Below, in pieces: positions 62,265 to 64,000 of a DNA stretch of 64,000 nt. How positions within the stretch are numbered: position 1 is the first letter of the stretch; the number at the start of each line of letters is the position of its first letter. Under the pieces are notes generated by a model. That model worked only from the letters and a program-made list of their open reading frames with translations. It did not search any database and was not told the DNA's origin. The stretch spans positions 7,068,001 to 7,132,000 of the forward strand of contig NZ_JANADO010000001.1 of the NCBI RefSeq assembly GCF_024199845.1, given 5' to 3'. The stretch is from Bradyrhizobium sp. CCGB12. GTDB lineage: Bacteria; Pseudomonadota; Alphaproteobacteria; Rhizobiales; Xanthobacteraceae. The translations under genes and the position numbers were made by a program.

Positions 62265-63758
62265 ATGGCGAGACCAGCGACAATCCAGTACAATCTGGCA
62301 AATCTGTATGGGTATGGAAGGCAATACAGCTTGGACGGCGAGACGCAAACGAAGGGACGGAGCGGAACGCGGACCCTTGATGTGATGAGCGCCATCCGTG
62401 CCAAGGTCGCCGGACGCGCGCTTAATGCTGGCGACCGCCTGCCGTCGATCCGCGGCCTTGCCGCGACCATGAAGGTTTCGCCTTCCACCATCGTCGAGGC
62501 CTATGACCGCCTCGCCGCGGAAGGCCTGATCCGTGCCCGTCGCGGCTCGGGCTTCTACGTCGCGCCGACGATCATGCCGCCTCTGGCGCTGGCCGAGGTC
62601 GAGCCGCGCCGCGACCGCGAGGTCGATCCCTTCTGGGTCTCGCGCCAGTCGCTCGACGCCGATGCTGCCGTGCCGAAGCCCGGCTGCGGCTGGCTGCCGC
62701 CGGAGTGGATGCCGGAAGCGGCGCTGCGACGCGCCACCCGTGCGCTGGCCCGCAGCGACGCCGGCGTGTTGACCAATTACGGCAGCACGCGCGGCGCGAT
62801 GGCGCTGCGCCGGCTGCTGCTTACGCGTCTGGCTGAAGATGCGATCGAGGCGTCGACCGATCAGCTCATGCTGACGGGGTCAGGCACGCAGGGCTGCGAC
62901 TTGATCTGCCGCTTCCTGCTCCGTCCCGGCGACACGGTGCTGGTCGACGATCCCTGCTACTTCAATTTCCGTGCGCTACTGCGGGCGCATCAGGCGAAGA
63001 TCGTCAGCGTGCCCTACACGCCATCAGGCCCGGACGTGACGGGCTTCGAGCAGATCCTCGCGCGCGAGCGGCCGCGGCTCTACATCACCAATTCAGCGCT
63101 GCACAACCCGACCGGCGCGACGTTGTCGCTCCAGACCGCGCACCGGCTTCTGACCGCGGCCGCCGCGCACGACCTCACCATCATCGAGGACGACATCTTC
63201 GGCGACTTCGAGCCGGAGCGCTCGCCGCGCCTTGCTGCGCTCGATGGGCTCGCCCGCGTGATCCGCATCGGCAGCTTCTCCAAGACGCTGTCGGCCTCGG
63301 TGCGCTGCGGCTATATCGCTGCGCGGGCCGACTGGATCGAGCATCTCGTCGACCTCCAGGTCGCAACCAGTTTTGGCGGCCCGAGCCCGGTCGCGACCGA
63401 GATCATCGCCAGGGTCCTGGCCGGCGGCAGCTATCGCAAGCACATGGACGAGCTCCGGCAAAAGCTCACGCGGACCCGCCGAGACGTCGCGCGAAAGCTT
63501 CAGGCGCTGGGCATCGAGCCGTGGCTGATGCCGCGCGGCGGCTTCTTCCTCTGGTGCCGCCTCGCCGATGGGCAAGATGCCAGCTCAGTTGCGCGCGCCG
63601 CTCTCGAAGAGGATGTCGTGCTCGCGCCGGGCAACGTGTTCAGCGTGTCACAGACGGCGACGGACTTCATGCGCTTCAATGTAGCGCATATGAGCGAACC
63701 GCTCGTGTGGGACGTGCTGCGGCGGGCGTTGAAGCGCGTCCCAAACAATGGCGCCTAG
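62265..63758 (+). CDS. MocR-type regulator (GntR HTH fused to PLP aminotransferase domain)
   Basis: A 497-residue protein from ATG 62265; starts at TTG 62331 (475 residues) or ATG 62385 are also possible, and none has a strong ribosome-binding site. The winged helix is LNAGDRLPSIRGLAATMKVS ... YDRLAAEGLIRARRGSGFYV. The class I aminotransferase-like domain has NYGSTRGAMALRRLL, HNPTGATLS, EDDIFGDF and the PLP Lys in GSFSKTLSASVRCGY. MocR proteins use PLP or its aldimine as effector and usually regulate the divergent gene, here EamA. Confidence 0.92.
   Translation: MARPATIQYNLANLYGYGRQYSLDGETQTKGRSGTRTLDVMSAIRAKVAGRALNAGDRLPSIRGLAATMKVSPSTIVEAYDRLAAEGLIRARRGSGFYVAPTIMPPLALAEVEPRRDREVDPFWVSRQSLDADAAVPKPGCGWLPPEWMPEAALRRATRALARSDAGVLTNYGSTRGAMALRRLLLTRLAEDAIEASTDQLMLTGSGTQGCDLICRFLLRPGDTVLVDDPCYFNFRALLRAHQAKIVSVPYTPSGPDVTGFEQILARERPRLYITNSALHNPTGATLSLQTAHRLLTAAAAHDLTIIEDDIFGDFEPERSPRLAALDGLARVIRIGSFSKTLSASVRCGYIAARADWIEHLVDLQVATSFGGPSPVATEIIARVLAGGSYRKHMDELRQKLTRTRRDVARKLQALGIEPWLMPRGGFFLWCRLADGQDASSVARAALEEDVVLAPGNVFSVSQTATDFMRFNVAHMSEPLVWDVLRRALKRVPNNGA
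62304..62329. promoter_or_regulatory. Inverted repeat CTGTAT-N14-ATACAG
   Basis: The arms CTGTAT (62304-62309) and ATACAG (62324-62329) lie between the EamA and MocR genes if MocR begins at 62331. It is a candidate MocR operator, which would favour the later start codon. Confidence 0.4.
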
Positions 63759-64000
63759 TACAACGGTTCCTCATAGACCGGCTCGCCGTCGAGCAGCAGG
63801 CGCTTGATGGCGGCGCGTCCCGAGGGCAACACCGCGGCGACGATGCGCAGCTTCTGCTCGTTGCGCGCCTGCTCGAGCTTCTTGCCCTCGCCTTCGGGCA
63901 CGAAATAGCTTTCGAGACCGAATTTGATCGGCAGATTGTCGCAGAAGCTACGCCGGTCTGCGCCACAGGACCCGCCGTAATTGCCGACGCGGCCGCGGAT
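63755..64000 (-). CDS. GDYXXLXY-family protein, 5' end outside the window
   Basis: The last 81 residues of a minus-strand protein. The segment IKFGLESYFVPEGEGKKLEQ and the later AVLPSGRAAIKRLLLDGEPV resemble the C-terminus of the GDYXXLXY family, which are membrane-anchored proteins usually encoded beside DUF2157/DUF4401 membrane proteins. The gene overlaps the stop of the convergent MocR gene by four bases. Identification rests on this partial sequence. Confidence 0.65.
   Translation of the reverse strand: MRGRVGNYGGSCGADRRSFCDNLPIKFGLESYFVPEGEGKKLEQARNEQKLRIVAAVLPSGRAAIKRLLLDGEPVYEEPLY

Overview
The window is GC-rich alphaproteobacterial chromosome. The gene families (FixJ-type regulators, Tat-exported SMP-30 lactonase, MocR/EamA pair, NMT1-type ABC importer, hybrid FixL-like kinase), a FixK/FNR-type box, and many interspersed palindromic repeats point to Bradyrhizobium or a close relative. 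That assignment is inference from gene content; no rRNA, tRNA, CRISPR array or intact insertion sequence was seen.

Layout. 1-11 kb: the end of a secreted RTX/beta-helix protein, envelope and hypothetical proteins (DUF805, a Spy-like LTXXQ protein, a LysM protein), a GGDEF-EAL signalling protein and an AraC-type regulator. 11-20 kb: an accessory metabolic module (NDH-2-like flavoprotein, acetoacetate decarboxylase, patatin/DUF3734, 3-hydroxybutyrate dehydrogenase, EmrA/EmrB-type efflux pair, metallo-beta-lactamase-fold hydrolase). It is bracketed by a 72-bp direct repeat and by gene fragments (an AraC tail, an alpha/beta-hydrolase head, and a second SDR tail fused to the MFS gene), which suggests recombination. 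20-34 kb: small membrane and secreted proteins, a lactonase-fold protein, an RND-type adaptor, a caspase-fold protein lacking both catalytic residues, a large unknown protein with a DxDT motif, a thermonuclease, an aminotransferase, an MBOAT/SGNH-like acylation pair and an S9 peptidase.

34.4-41.6 kb: a compact catabolic operon on the minus strand (solute-binding protein, ATPase, permease, IlvD/Edd dehydratase, RraA-like protein, SMP-30 lactonase) facing a GntR regulator. A perfect 26-bp palindrome lies between them. The genes fit import and degradation of a sugar lactone or sugar acid.

41.8-60.6 kb: a dense signal-transduction region. It holds a response regulator overlapping a 1198-residue hybrid kinase, a FixJ-like regulator, stand-alone receivers, a chemotaxis operon (cheA hybrid, cheW, cheY, cheR, PilZ-like) with no cheB or receptor gene, a broken and an intact Crp/Fnr gene in tandem, an HPt protein, a LuxR protein carrying a phosphohistidine-less kinase dimerisation domain, and a degenerate REC-EAL protein. 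The inverted repeat CCGTA-N4-TACGG occurs upstream of three of these genes and, with one mismatch, upstream of cheA, so a shared regulator is plausible. 60.6-64 kb: a duplicated EamA gene tail, a small secreted protein, an isolated FixK-type box, a divergent EamA/MocR pair and a partial GDYXXLXY-family gene.
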